From Streptomyces sp. sk2.1 (lineage in GTDB: Bacteria > Actinomycetota > Actinomycetes > Streptomycetales > Streptomycetaceae), in the NCBI RefSeq assembly GCF_008120935.1, contig NZ_RDBO01000077.1, positions 1,565,689-1,613,671 on the forward strand: 47,983 nucleotides of DNA, written 5' to 3'. The notes beneath the pieces are model-generated. The model was not told the DNA's origin, searched no databases, and was given only the letters and a program-made list of their open reading frames with translations. This document shows positions 1 to 8,258 of this stretch, one piece after another. The translations under genes were made by a program, and so were the position numbers. The stretch's first letter is position 1. Each line of letters opens with the position of its first letter.

Positions 1-2
1 CC

Positions 3-116
3 GCGGAGCTGGTCGCCAACGCGGTCGAGCACACCGGGAGCGACGAACCCATCGAGCTGGTGGTGGAACTCCTGCCGACCGGCTGCCAGGTGGAGGTGCA
101 CGACCGCGCCCCCGCC
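3..116 (+). pseudogene. C-terminal fragment of an anti-sigma/SpoIIE-type HATPase, fused to the next gene
   Basis: The reading frame of the bifunctional monooxygenase stays open to the left edge of the window. Its first 38 or so codons do not belong to that family. They read as the N-box and following strand of a RsbW/SpoIIAB-like HATPase: ELVANAVEHTG, then a hydrophobic strand, then VEVHDRAPAP. This is the usual look of Streptomyces HATPase_c_2 regulators or the ATPase end of SpoIIE-type phosphatases. The expected extra residues of such a protein are missing because the frame passes directly into the monooxygenase near base 117. The 5' part lies outside the window. I see no stop codon between the two parts. 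Confidence 0.7.
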
Positions 117-2360
117 CCGCCCGGCGGCCTCTACGCCGCGGCCCTGCTCAAACGGCTCGACCCGGCCCGCGACATCACCGTCTGGGAGCGCAACGCCCCC
201 GACGACACCTTCGGCTTCGGCGTCGTCCTCTCCGACGAGACCCTCGGCGGCATCGAGCACGCCGACCCCGTCGTGTACCGGGCGCTCAAGGACGAATTCG
301 TCCGGTGGGACGACATCGACATCGTCCACCGGGGCGTCACCCAGACCTCCGGCGGCCACGGCTTCGCGGCACTGGGCAGGCGCAGGCTCCTGGAGATCCT
401 GCGCGAACGCTGCGCCTCCCTCGGCGTACGCCTCCACTTCCGCACCGCGGCGCCACCGGCCGCCGAGCTGGCCGCCACGCACGACCTGGTGATCGCCGCC
501 GACGGCGTGCACAGCCCCACCCGCGCCGCCCACGCCGACGTGTTCGGCCCCCGTCTCACCACCCACCGCTGTCGCTACATCTGGCTCGCCGCCGACTTCG
601 CCCTCGACGCCTTCCGCTTCGAGATCGCCGAGACCGCGTACGGGGTGATGCAACTCCACGGCTACCCCTTCTCGGCCGACGCCTCCACCGTCATCGTCGA
701 GATGCGCGAGGAGGTCTGGCTCGCCGCCGGGTTCGACACCTGCTCCGTCGAGCACTCGGTCCTGCGCTGCGCCAAGGTCTTCACCGAGGCGCTCGGCGGT
801 CGGCCGCTGCGCTCCAACAGGTCCGCCTGGACCGCCTTCCGCACCGTCGTCAACACCCGCTGGTCGCACGGCAGCACCGTCCTCATCGGCGACGCCGCCC
901 ACACCGCGCACTTCTCCATCGGCTCCGGCACCAAACTCGCCGTCGAGGACGCCCTCGCCCTCGCCGCCTGCATCGAGGAACAGCCCGACCTGCCCGCCGC
1001 GCTGTCCGCGTACGAGGCCGAACGCCGGCCGGTCGTCGAATCCACCCAGCGGGCCGCCGCGGCCAGCCTGCGCTGGTTCGAGGAACTGGGCACCTACGTC
1101 GACCAGCCGCCCCGCCAGTTCGCCTTCAACCTCCTCACCCGCAGCCGCCGCGTCACCCACGACAACCTGCGCCTGCGCGACCCCTCCTTCACCGCCGCCG
1201 TCGAGGAGGAGTTCGACGGCCTCCCGGACACCCCGCCGATGTTCACCCCGCTGCGGCTGCGCGGCCTCGAACTCCGCAACCGCGTCGTGGTGTCCCCCAT
1301 GGACATGTACTCGGCCGTCGACGGCGTCCCCGGCGACTTCCACCTCGTCCACCTGGGCGCCCGCGCGCTCGGCGGCGCCGGACTCGTCATGACGGAGATG
1401 GTGTGCGTCAGCGCCGAGGGCCGCATCACACCCGGCTGCGCCGGCCTCTACACCGACGAGCAGGCCGCCGCCTGGAGCCGCGTCACGGACTTCGTCCACG
1501 CGAGCGCCCCCGGCACCGCCATCGGCGTCCAACTCGGCCACTCGGGCCGCAAGGGCTCCACCCGCCGGATGTGGGAGGGCATCGACCAGCCGCTCGACCA
1601 CGGCAACTGGCCGCTCGCCGCCGCCTCCCCGATCCCGTACCGGGACGGCGTCAACCAGGTCCCGCACGCCCTGGACCGGGCCGGACTCGACGCCGTGCGC
1701 GAGCAGTTCGCGGCGGCGGCCCGCCGCGCCGACCGCTGCGGCTTCGACCTGCTCGAACTCCACTGCGCCCACGGCTACCTGCTGTCCGGCTTCCTCTCGC
1801 CGCTCACCAACCACCGCACCGACGCGTACGGCGGCTGCCTGGCCAACCGGCTCCGTTTCCCCCTGGAGGTCTTCGACGCGATCCGCGACCGGTGGCCGGA
1901 CGCCCGGCCCATGACCGTCCGGATCTCGGCGATCGACTGGGCCGAGGGCGGCACGACGGCCGACGACGCCGTCGAGATCGCCCGTGCCTTCGTCGCCCAC
2001 GGGGCCGACGCCATCGACGTCTCCACCGGACAGGTCGTGCCCGACGAACGCCCCGAGTACGGCCGCTCCTATCAGACCCCGTACGCCGACCGGATCCGCA
2101 ACGCCCTGTGCGTGCCCGTCGTCGCGGTCGGCGCGATCTCCTCCTGGGACGACGTCAACTCGCTGCTCCTCGCGGGCCGGGCCGACCTCTGCGCCCTGGC
2201 CCGCCCCCACCTGTACGACCCGCACTGGACCCTGCACGCGGCGGCCGAGCAGGGTTACGCCGGACCCGGCGCGCCCTGGGCGGCCCCGTACCGGGCGGGC
2301 AGCCGGCCCCCGCCGACGGGCCGCACGGACGCGCCGAAACCGCGGCTCACCCTGGGGTGA
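3..2360 (+). CDS. Bifunctional salicylyl-CoA 5-hydroxylase / 2-aminobenzoyl-CoA monooxygenase-reductase, N-terminally chimeric and partial
   Basis: From about base 120 onward this is a two-domain flavoprotein. The first half (to about base 1235) is a class A FAD monooxygenase, with a TFGFGVVLSDET segment and the FAD/ribityl motif GDAAHTAHFSIGSGTK. The second half is an Old Yellow Enzyme-like NADH:flavin oxidoreductase (NRVVVSPMDMYSA, HCAHGYLLSGFLSP, YGG). Such fusions hydroxylate and/or reduce salicylyl-CoA or 2-aminobenzoyl-CoA. The oddity is at the start. Family members begin with a GGGPGGLYAA-type dinucleotide-binding loop, but here the first glycines are replaced by a HATPase fragment ending in APAPP before GGLYAA. 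A GTG at base 60 is the first in-window start, but the frame is open upstream. FAD binding by the first half is therefore doubtful. The CoA ligase and acyl-CoA dehydrogenase nearby fit the pathway. The 3' end overlaps the convergent gene by 14 bases. Confidence 0.85.
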   Translation, partial: AELVANAVEHTGSDEPIELVVELLPTGCQVEVHDRAPAPPGGLYAAALLKRLDPARDITVWERNAPDDTFGFGVVLSDETLGGIEHADPVVYRALKDEFVRWDDIDIVHRGVTQTSGGHGFAALGRRRLLEILRERCASLGVRLHFRTAAPPAAELAATHDLVIAADGVHSPTRAAHADVFGPRLTTHRCRYIWLAADFALDAFRFEIAETAYGVMQLHGYPFSADASTVIVEMREEVWLAAGFDTCSVEHSVLRCAKVFTEALGGRPLRSNRSAWTAFRTVVNTRWSHGSTVLIGDAAHTAHFSIGSGTKLAVEDALALAACIEEQPDLPAALSAYEAERRPVVESTQRAAAASLRWFEELGTYVDQPPRQFAFNLLTRSRRVTHDNLRLRDPSFTAAVEEEFDGLPDTPPMFTPLRLRGLELRNRVVVSPMDMYSAVDGVPGDFHLVHLGARALGGAGLVMTEMVCVSAEGRITPGCAGLYTDEQAAAWSRVTDFVHASAPGTAIGVQLGHSGRKGSTRRMWEGIDQPLDHGNWPLAAASPIPYRDGVNQVPHALDRAGLDAVREQFAAAARRADRCGFDLLELHCAHGYLLSGFLSPLTNHRTDAYGGCLANRLRFPLEVFDAIRDRWPDARPMTVRISAIDWAEGGTTADDAVEIARAFVAHGADAIDVSTGQVVPDERPEYGRSYQTPYADRIRNALCVPVVAVGAISSWDDVNSLLLAGRADLCALARPHLYDPHWTLHAAAEQGYAGPGAPWAAPYRAGSRPPPTGRTDAPKPRLTLG

Positions 2361-2778
2361 CCGGCAGGCACTCGTGGCAGAGGCACGGGTCGGGGTGCGG
2401 AGCCCCGTGATGGGCGTGCCGCTCCTCCCGGGCGACCCGCTCCAGCAGCGCGGCCAGCTCCTCGGCCTCCTCCCGGGTGGCCGCGACCGTCCACGGGCAC
2501 CGCTTCAGCACGGCCGGGGTGTACACCAACCGGGCCCGGAAGGTGTGGAGATGACGGGTCCCCGTGTCGATGGTGATCCAGTGACCGTTGTGCCGCCCGC
2601 GCCCGACGGTGGTCAGCTGCTGGTGCCCCATCCCGGCGTAGGTGTCGACGACGTACACCTTCGCCCCGCCCCGGTACGCCTTCGTGCCGGGGCGCAGCTC
2701 CTGCCCGCCGTCCCCGTACCGCCGCCACAGCACCACGTTCGCCACGACCAGCCAGGCGGGTTCCGGCGCCCCGCTCAC
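2347..2778 (-). CDS. Hypothetical protein with a C-terminal Cys/His cluster
   Basis: This 143-residue protein of unknown function is coded downstream of, and overlapping by four bases (ATGA) with, the GNAT gene, so the two are probably translated together. The N-terminal two thirds look like a compact beta-rich domain (WLVVANVVLWRRYG, then AKVYVVDTYAGMGHQQ). The C terminus is charged and ends in CLCHECLP, which could bind a metal ion. There is no signal peptide or membrane segment. I do not recognise a named family. Base composition and codon use match the neighbours. Confidence 0.7.
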   Translation of the reverse strand: MSGAPEPAWLVVANVVLWRRYGDGGQELRPGTKAYRGGAKVYVVDTYAGMGHQQLTTVGRGRHNGHWITIDTGTRHLHTFRARLVYTPAVLKRCPWTVAATREEAEELAALLERVAREERHAHHGAPHPDPCLCHECLPVTPG

Positions 2779-3599
2779 CGCTCCACCGCGCTGATCAGCA
2801 GCCGGTCCGAGACCGCCCGGTAACCGATGCGCCGGTACACGCCGTTGCTGGTCGGGTTCGCCAGGTCGGTGAAGAGCAGCACCTCCCGCGCACCCGCCTC
2901 ACTCGCCGCCCGGCTGCTCTCCGCCGTCACCGCGGCCGCGTAGCCCCGGCGGCGGTGCTCGGGGGGCGTGTAGACCGTCGAGATCCGTACCGTGCCCGCG
3001 ATCCGCGGCGAGGCGCCGGCCATCGACACCGGGACGCCGCCATCGTCCTCCCAGAGCGTCAGCCCGCCGGACGCCAGCCGCTCGTCCACCATCCGTCCGG
3101 CCCGGGCGCCGGACTGGCCGGTCCCGTCGGCGAACGCGAGGTGCCAGCGCACCAGCAGCTCCCGGTCGGCGGGGACGGCGGCCCTGGGCCGGCCCGGGGG
3201 TGCGGGGGAGGGCGGGACGAGCGTCCCCAGCCGGTGGAGCCGCTGCTCCTGGTCGACCCGGTGGCCGGGCCAGAGCCCGGCGAGCACCTCGGCGGAGGCC
3301 CGGTCCGCGTTGATCCGGGTCAGGGGCAGCGCGGCGGCCAGCGGTTCGAGCGCCTCCGGGGCGACGGACCCCAGCAGCGGCGGGTGCGGCGGGGTCCGCA
3401 CCAGCGTCCCCGCGACCTCGCCGTCCGCCCCGCGCCACCAGCCCAGCAACGGAGCGGCGTCGCCGTAGGCGTGCGGGCCGTCGCGCCGGAGCGTCTCGGT
3501 GACGGTCAGCACCAGGGTGTTCTCGGCGGGCCGGACGGCCAGCGAGGCGCCGGCCGCGTCGAGGAAGACGTCTACGTCATCGGTGAAGGTCCAGGGCAT
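2775..3599 (-). CDS. GNAT-family N-acetyltransferase
   Basis: This is a 274-residue protein. Its C-terminal 140 residues form a GNAT fold. Motif A reads STVYTPPEHRRRGYAAAVTA, with the acetyl-CoA pyrophosphate loop RRRGYA near residue 215. It is followed by motif B with LLFTDLANPTSNGVYRRIGY. The N-terminal 130 residues look like a degenerate second GNAT-like half, as in many actinobacterial GNAT proteins. The substrate cannot be told from sequence. It is the first gene of a two-gene unit with the hypothetical downstream, and lies 56 bases from the CoA ligase gene on the same strand. Confidence 0.8.
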   Translation of the reverse strand: MPWTFTDDVDVFLDAAGASLAVRPAENTLVLTVTETLRRDGPHAYGDAAPLLGWWRGADGEVAGTLVRTPPHPPLLGSVAPEALEPLAAALPLTRINADRASAEVLAGLWPGHRVDQEQRLHRLGTLVPPSPAPPGRPRAAVPADRELLVRWHLAFADGTGQSGARAGRMVDERLASGGLTLWEDDGGVPVSMAGASPRIAGTVRISTVYTPPEHRRRGYAAAVTAESSRAASEAGAREVLLFTDLANPTSNGVYRRIGYRAVSDRLLISAVER

Positions 3600-3655
3600 G
3601 CCTCATCCTGCCGGGCGCGTGACGCGCGGGGCACGCGTATTTCGGGGCGCCGGGA

Positions 3656-5257
3656 TCAGCCGTCCCGCAGCCGGAAGCGCTGCAGCTTCCCGGTGGCGGT
3701 ACGGGGGAGCGCGGGCAGGAACTCGACGACGCGCGGGCACTTGTGCGGGGCCAGCTCGTTCTTCACATGTGCGCGCAACGCGTCGGCCGGGACGTCCGAG
3801 CCCCCGCGCAGCACCACGTACGCCACCACGATCTGGCCGCGCAGCTCGTCCGCCCGGCCCACCACCGCGGCCTCGGCCACCGCGGGATGGCGCAGCAGGG
3901 CGTCCTCGACCTCGGGGCCCGCGATGTTGTACCCGGAGGAGATGATCATGTCGTCGGCGCGGGCGACGTACCGGAAGTAGCCGTCCGGCTCGCGCACGTA
4001 GGTGTCCCCGGTGAGGTTCCAGCCGTGCGCCACGTACTCCCGCTGGCGCCCGTCGGCGAGATAGCGGCAGCCCACCGGGCCGCGCACCGCGAGGAGTCCC
4101 GGCTCGCCGTCCGGCACCTGCCCGCCGTCGTGGTCCAGGACCCGGGCCTGCCAGCCGGGCACGGGGACGCCGGTGGTGCCGGGGCGGATCGCGTCGTCGG
4201 CGGCCGAGATGAAGATGTGCAGCAGCTCGGTGGCGCCGATGCCGTTGATGATGCGCAGCCCCGTCCGCTCGTACCAGGAGCGCCAGGTGGACACCGGGAG
4301 GTTCTCCCCGGCCGACACGCAGCGCCGCAGCGCGCCCAGATCGTGCTCGTCGACGTGGTCGAGCATCAGGCGGTAGGCGGTCGGCGCGGTGAACAGCACC
4401 GAGACCCGGTGGGCGGCGAGCGCGGGCAGCAACCGGTCCGGGCCCGCCTGTTCGAGCAGCAGGGCGCTGGCACCGGCCCGCAGCGGGAAGACCACGAGCC
4501 CGCCGAGCCCGAAGGTGAAGCCGAGCGGCGGGCTGCCCGCGAACACGTCGTCGGGGGTGGGCCGCAGCACATGGCGCGAGAAGGTGTCCGCGATCGCCAG
4601 CACGTCCCGGTGGAAGTGCATGCAGCCCTTGGGGCGTCCGGTGGTGCCCGAGGTGAACGCGATCAGCGCGACGTCGTCCGCGGCCGTGTCCACGGCCCGG
4701 TACGGACCCGTCACGGTCTCGGTCAGACGCAGCAGGTCGTCCTCGTCCCCGCCCCCGTACACCGTGATCCGCAGCCCCGGCACCCCGGCCCGCACCAGGT
4801 CGTCGACCGCCCCGGCGTCGCACAGCGCGTGGCTCACCCGGGCGATCGAGCAGATGGTGGACAGCTCCGCGGGCCGCTGCCGGTCCAGCACTGTGACGGC
4901 GATCGCGCCCGCCTTCAGCACCGCCAGCCAACAGGCGGCCAGCCGGGGCGTGGTGGGACCGCGCAGCAGGACGCGGTTGCCGGGGACGACCCCGAGGCGG
5001 GAGGTGAGGACGTGGGCGATCCGGTCCACCCGCTCCCGCAGCTCCCCGTAGCTCCAGACCGCGCCGTCGGCGGTGCGGAAGACGGGGCGGTCGGGGCCGA
5101 GGCGGTCGATCGTGCGGTCCAGCAGCTCCGCCGCGCAGTTGAGGCGGTCGGGATAACGCAGTTCGGGAAGGTCGAAGAGCAGGTGCGGCCACTGGTCCGG
5201 AGGTGGCAGGTGTTCCCTGGCGAAGGTGTCGAGGTGCGCTGAGGTGTTCGGGTCCAT
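3656..5257 (-). CDS. AMP-dependent 2-aminobenzoate/benzoate-type CoA ligase
   Basis: This 533-residue adenylate-forming enzyme activates an aromatic carboxylate to its CoA thioester. The ATP-binding P-loop AFTSGTTGRPKG lies near residues 200-211, the core INGIGATELLHIFISA motif follows, then the hinge region ARADDMIISSGYNIAGPEVE, and the catalytic lysine of TATGKLQRF is near residue 524. The INGIG.TE.LHIF pattern is that of the benzoate-CoA ligase branch, and proteins this close are usually called 2-aminobenzoate-CoA ligase. It is divergent from the acyl-CoA dehydrogenase. It would feed the bifunctional hydroxylase of the same cluster. AAGGGGG precedes the ATG as ribosome binding site. Confidence 0.85.
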   Translation of the reverse strand: MDPNTSAHLDTFAREHLPPPDQWPHLLFDLPELRYPDRLNCAAELLDRTIDRLGPDRPVFRTADGAVWSYGELRERVDRIAHVLTSRLGVVPGNRVLLRGPTTPRLAACWLAVLKAGAIAVTVLDRQRPAELSTICSIARVSHALCDAGAVDDLVRAGVPGLRITVYGGGDEDDLLRLTETVTGPYRAVDTAADDVALIAFTSGTTGRPKGCMHFHRDVLAIADTFSRHVLRPTPDDVFAGSPPLGFTFGLGGLVVFPLRAGASALLLEQAGPDRLLPALAAHRVSVLFTAPTAYRLMLDHVDEHDLGALRRCVSAGENLPVSTWRSWYERTGLRIINGIGATELLHIFISAADDAIRPGTTGVPVPGWQARVLDHDGGQVPDGEPGLLAVRGPVGCRYLADGRQREYVAHGWNLTGDTYVREPDGYFRYVARADDMIISSGYNIAGPEVEDALLRHPAVAEAAVVGRADELRGQIVVAYVVLRGGSDVPADALRAHVKNELAPHKCPRVVEFLPALPRTATGKLQRFRLRDG

Positions 5258-5284
5258 GACGGATCGCCCCCTTGTCGCCCTTGG

Positions 5285-5312
5285 AGCGTATCGTTTGTGT
5301 GACGGTAGTCAA
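5285..5312 (-). promoter_or_regulatory. Sigma-70-type promoter of the CoA ligase gene, with overlapping palindrome
   Basis: Read on the minus strand, a -35 box TTGACT (5312-5307) is followed after 16 bases by a -10 box TACGCT (5290-5285), about 30 bases before the ligase ATG. The short palindrome TGAC-GGTA-GTCA (5300-5311) covers the -35 box and could be part of a repressor site. The rest of the 215-base divergent region shows only the ribosome binding site (AGGAGAG) of the acyl-CoA dehydrogenase gene. Confidence 0.55.
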
Positions 5313-5472
5313 CGGTCCGCGATAGAGCGAGTCGGAGGGGGCAGGAGCCGACGAGGGGGAACGGCCGACCGGGTGACGGGAGGTCGGGAGGACGGGCGCG
5401 GACGGGTACGGAGGAACGAGCGGACGGGAACGGGAAAGCAAGCAGACGAGACGCGACAGGAGAGGCGCCCGT

Positions 5473-6600
5473 ATGACGGCATTCTCACTCGATCCGGAAC
5501 AGAACGCCTGGTGCGAGGAGCTCGAAACCCTCGCCGGGCGGCAACTGCGCCCCCTCGCCGAGAAGGGCGAACCGGGCCACGTCAACCGCCCCCTGGTCGC
5601 CGCACTCGGCGCGGCGGGCCTCATCGACCGGCTGCTGGACTCCGGCGCCCTCGACCTCTGCCTGCTCCGCGAGTCCCTGGCCCGGGGCTGCCCGGAGGCC
5701 GAGACCGCGCTGGCCCTCCAGGGGCTCGGCACCCACCCCGTGGTCCGGGCGGGCACCCCCGCCCACCGCGCCCGCTGGCTCCCCGGGGTACGGGCCGGGC
5801 GCACCGTGGCCGCCTTCGCGCTCAGCGAACCGGGAGCCGGCTCCGACGCGGCGGCCCTCGCCCTGGCGGCCGGACGCGACGGCGACGGCTGGCGGCTGAC
5901 CGGCGAGAAGTGCTGGATCTCCAACGCGCCCGAGGCCGACTTCTACACCGTGTTCGCGCGCACGACCCCCGGCGCCGGAGCGCGCGGCGTCACCGCGTTC
6001 CTGGTCCCCGCCGACCGCCCCGGGCTCACCGGCACCGCCCTCGACATGCTCTCGCCGCACCCCATCGGGGCCCTGGTCTTCGACGGGGTCCCGGTCACCC
6101 CCGACGACGTGCTCGGCGAACCGGACCGGGGCTTCCGTGTCGCCATGGACACCCTCAACCTGTTCCGGCCCAGCGTCGGCGCGTTCGCCGTCGGCATGGC
6201 CCGCGCCGCCCTCGACGCCACCGTGGAACACACCGCGCACCGCACCGCGTTCGGCGGCCCGCTGAAGGACCTCCAGGCCGTCTCCCACCAGGTCGCCGAG
6301 ATGGCCACCCGGGTCGAGGCCGCCCGCCTCCTGGTGTACGCGGCCGCCGCCGCGTACGACGCGGGGGAACCCGGTGTGCCGCGCCGCGCCGCCATGGCCA
6401 AGCTGTACGCCACCGAGACCGCCCAGTACGTCGTCGACGCCGCCGTCCAACTGCACGGCGCCCGCGCCCTGCGCCGCGGCCACCTCCTCGAACACCTCTA
6501 CCGGGAGGTCCGCGCGCCACGGATCTACGAGGGCGCCAGCGAGGTCCAGCGCACCATCATCGCCAAGGAGCTGTACGCGAACCGGGAGGCATCCGCATGA
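5473..6600 (+). CDS. Acyl-CoA dehydrogenase family protein
   Basis: This 375-residue flavoenzyme is expected to carry out alpha,beta-dehydrogenation of a CoA thioester, here probably a ring-reduced product of 2-aminobenzoyl-CoA or salicylyl-CoA. The FAD/substrate signature AFALSEPGAGSD is near residue 114 and GEKCWISN follows. The C-terminal YEGASEVQR carries the glutamate (near residue 356) that acts as catalytic base in short-chain family members. AGGAGAG lies just upstream of the ATG. Its stop overlaps the RidA start (ATGA), so the two are translationally coupled. The enoyl-CoA hydratase and hydroxyacyl-CoA dehydrogenase genes that would complete the route are not in this window. Confidence 0.88.
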   Translation: MTAFSLDPEQNAWCEELETLAGRQLRPLAEKGEPGHVNRPLVAALGAAGLIDRLLDSGALDLCLLRESLARGCPEAETALALQGLGTHPVVRAGTPAHRARWLPGVRAGRTVAAFALSEPGAGSDAAALALAAGRDGDGWRLTGEKCWISNAPEADFYTVFARTTPGAGARGVTAFLVPADRPGLTGTALDMLSPHPIGALVFDGVPVTPDDVLGEPDRGFRVAMDTLNLFRPSVGAFAVGMARAALDATVEHTAHRTAFGGPLKDLQAVSHQVAEMATRVEAARLLVYAAAAAYDAGEPGVPRRAAMAKLYATETAQYVVDAAVQLHGARALRRGHLLEHLYREVRAPRIYEGASEVQRTIIAKELYANREASA

Positions 6601-6998
6601 GTCCGGTCCACCGGATCAACCCCGTCGAACTGTCCCCGCCCACGGGCTTCTCGCACGCCGTCACGGCCACCGGCGGCCAACTGGTCTTCCTGGCCGGGCA
6701 GACGGCGCTCGACCAGGACGGCAAGGTGGTCGGCGACGACCTGACCGAGCAGTTCGCGACGGCGCTCGCCAACCTGCTCACCGCCCTGCGCGCGGCGGGC
6801 GGTGCCCCGGCGGACCTGGCCAGGGTCACCGTGTACGCCACCGATGTGGCCGACTACCGCAAGAGGGCCGCAGACCTGGGCAGGATCTGGCGGCGGCTGG
6901 CGGGCCGTGACTATCCGGCGATGGCGGTCGTCGGAGTGGCCAGGCTCTGGGACGAGCAGGCCCTCATCGAGCTCGACGGGATCGCGGTACTTCCCTGA
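6597..6998 (+). CDS. RidA (YjgF/YER057c/UK114) family protein
   Basis: This is a 133-residue RidA-type enamine/imine deaminase-like protein. The conserved arginine that binds the substrate carboxylate is kept in VARLW (about R116), followed by the usual ALIELDGIAVLP end. The ATG overlaps the stop of the acyl-CoA dehydrogenase by four bases. Placed in an aminoaromatic CoA pathway, its likely job is hydrolysis of an enamine/imine intermediate made when the amino group of the ring-reduced product becomes labile. That role is inferred from context; housekeeping RidA activity is the alternative. Confidence 0.85.
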   Translation: MSPVHRINPVELSPPTGFSHAVTATGGQLVFLAGQTALDQDGKVVGDDLTEQFATALANLLTALRAAGGAPADLARVTVYATDVADYRKRAADLGRIWRRLAGRDYPAMAVVGVARLWDEQALIELDGIAVLP

Positions 6999-7024
6999 TT
7001 CATCGTCAGGAAGGTTGCCGCAGG

Positions 7025-7061
7025 CGGTCGTACGGGTCCGGGGGCCGGACCCGTACGACCG
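7025..7061. terminator. Bidirectional terminator between the RidA and FAD monooxygenase genes
   Basis: A perfect 17-base inverted repeat (left arm starts CGGTCGTACGGG, right arm ends CCCGTACGACCG) closes on a three-base GGG loop. It lies between two convergent genes, and the right arm ends only four bases from the stop codon of the minus-strand monooxygenase. Confidence 0.8.
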
Positions 7062-7065
7062 TCGG

Positions 7066-8199
7066 TCAGTACGGCTTCACCAGCACGTGCGCCGCGCCCG
7101 GGATGCCGACCTTCAGCAGCTCGTCCTCCTCGGGCGTGGTCGCGCTGCCCGTCTCCTGCTTGAGCACCGCGCGCGAGATGGCCTGCACCCACATGGCGCG
7201 GGGCCGGCGGCGGGCCTCCCACGCGGCGAGGGCCGCGGGCACCCCGTCCTCGGAGTCCAGCGACCGGGCGAGCACCAGGGCGTCCTCGACGGCCATCGCC
7301 GCACCCTGCGCGATGTGCGGGGTGGAGGCGTGCGCGGCGTCACCGGCCAGGGCGACCCGCCCGACGTGCCAGGGCTCCTCGACCGTCACCTGGGAGATCC
7401 GCGAGTACACCACGGCGGCCGGGTCGGTGACGTGACCGAGCGCCTCGGCGACCGGTCCCGAGAACATCGCCAGCCGCTCCGCGAGCTGCTCGTGGGCCCG
7501 CAGCGGGTCCGGCCGGAAGTCCTCGGCCTCGGCGAACACCGCGCCCAGGTACATCAGTTCCCCGGTGATCGGGGTGAGCAGCGCCTTGGCCTCCTGCCCC
7601 GCGGTGCTCATCAGGACACCCCGGACCCGGTCCTGCCGGGGCACCGTCACCCGCCAGTTGGCGAAGCCGGTGTACCGGGGGGCGTAACGGTCCCCGTACA
7701 GCCGGGTGCGCAGCGGCGAACCGATGCCGTCGAAGCCGACCACCAGGTCCCAGCGGCCCGAGGAGCCGTCGGAGAGGGTGACGTCCACCCCGGCGCCGTC
7801 GTCGGTCAGCTCGGTGATGGTGGTGCCGAAGCGGATCTTCGCGCCCGCGGCGACGGCGGCGGAGTTCAGGATCCGGGCCAGGGCGGGCCGCGGGATGCCG
7901 TTGTTGGAGGGGGCGTCGCCCATCCGGGGCTGGGGTATCTCGGCGAGGGTGTTGCCGGCCGGGTCGGCGATGGTCAGCACCTCCCACTCGAAGCCCGCCG
8001 CGAGGCATTCGTCGAGGACCCCGATCTCCCGCATGACGTGGAGGGCGTTGGACGGCTGGATGATGCCGACGCCGAGGGCCTCCAGCTCGTCGCGGAGCTC
8101 GGCGACCTCGACGGTGTGGCCGCCGCGGGCCAGGGCGGTGGCGAGGGTGAGCCCGCCGATGCCGCCGCCGTGGACGAGGACGCGCAGGGGTGTTGCCAT
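7066..8199 (-). CDS. FAD-dependent monooxygenase (PHBH-like, class A)
   Basis: This is a 377-residue flavoprotein monooxygenase. The N-terminal dinucleotide-binding loop is intact (VLVHGGGIGGLTLATALARG), and the second FAD motif reads GDAAHASTPHIAQGAAM. Length and pattern fit the aromatic hydroxylase/salicylate hydroxylase-like group; the substrate is unknown. GGAGAG precedes the ATG at 8199; the frame runs open further upstream, but that stretch lacks family similarity. It follows cvnD on the same strand with a 59-base gap, so it may be the output gene of the conservon operon. In other conservons a cytochrome P450 often takes this last position. Confidence 0.85.
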   Translation of the reverse strand: MATPLRVLVHGGGIGGLTLATALARGGHTVEVAELRDELEALGVGIIQPSNALHVMREIGVLDECLAAGFEWEVLTIADPAGNTLAEIPQPRMGDAPSNNGIPRPALARILNSAAVAAGAKIRFGTTITELTDDGAGVDVTLSDGSSGRWDLVVGFDGIGSPLRTRLYGDRYAPRYTGFANWRVTVPRQDRVRGVLMSTAGQEAKALLTPITGELMYLGAVFAEAEDFRPDPLRAHEQLAERLAMFSGPVAEALGHVTDPAAVVYSRISQVTVEEPWHVGRVALAGDAAHASTPHIAQGAAMAVEDALVLARSLDSEDGVPAALAAWEARRRPRAMWVQAISRAVLKQETGSATTPEEDELLKVGIPGAAHVLVKPY

Positions 8200-8258
8200 C
8201 TCAGATCTCTCCAGAACGAGAAGAAGTACGGGAAGTGCGGGAAGTGCGGGGCCGGCGA

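Noticed and set aside
305..2410. A 701-codon Arg/Pro-rich frame over the bifunctional monooxygenase
   Set aside because: Arg/Pro-rich low-complexity content typical of an out-of-frame reading of GC-rich DNA.
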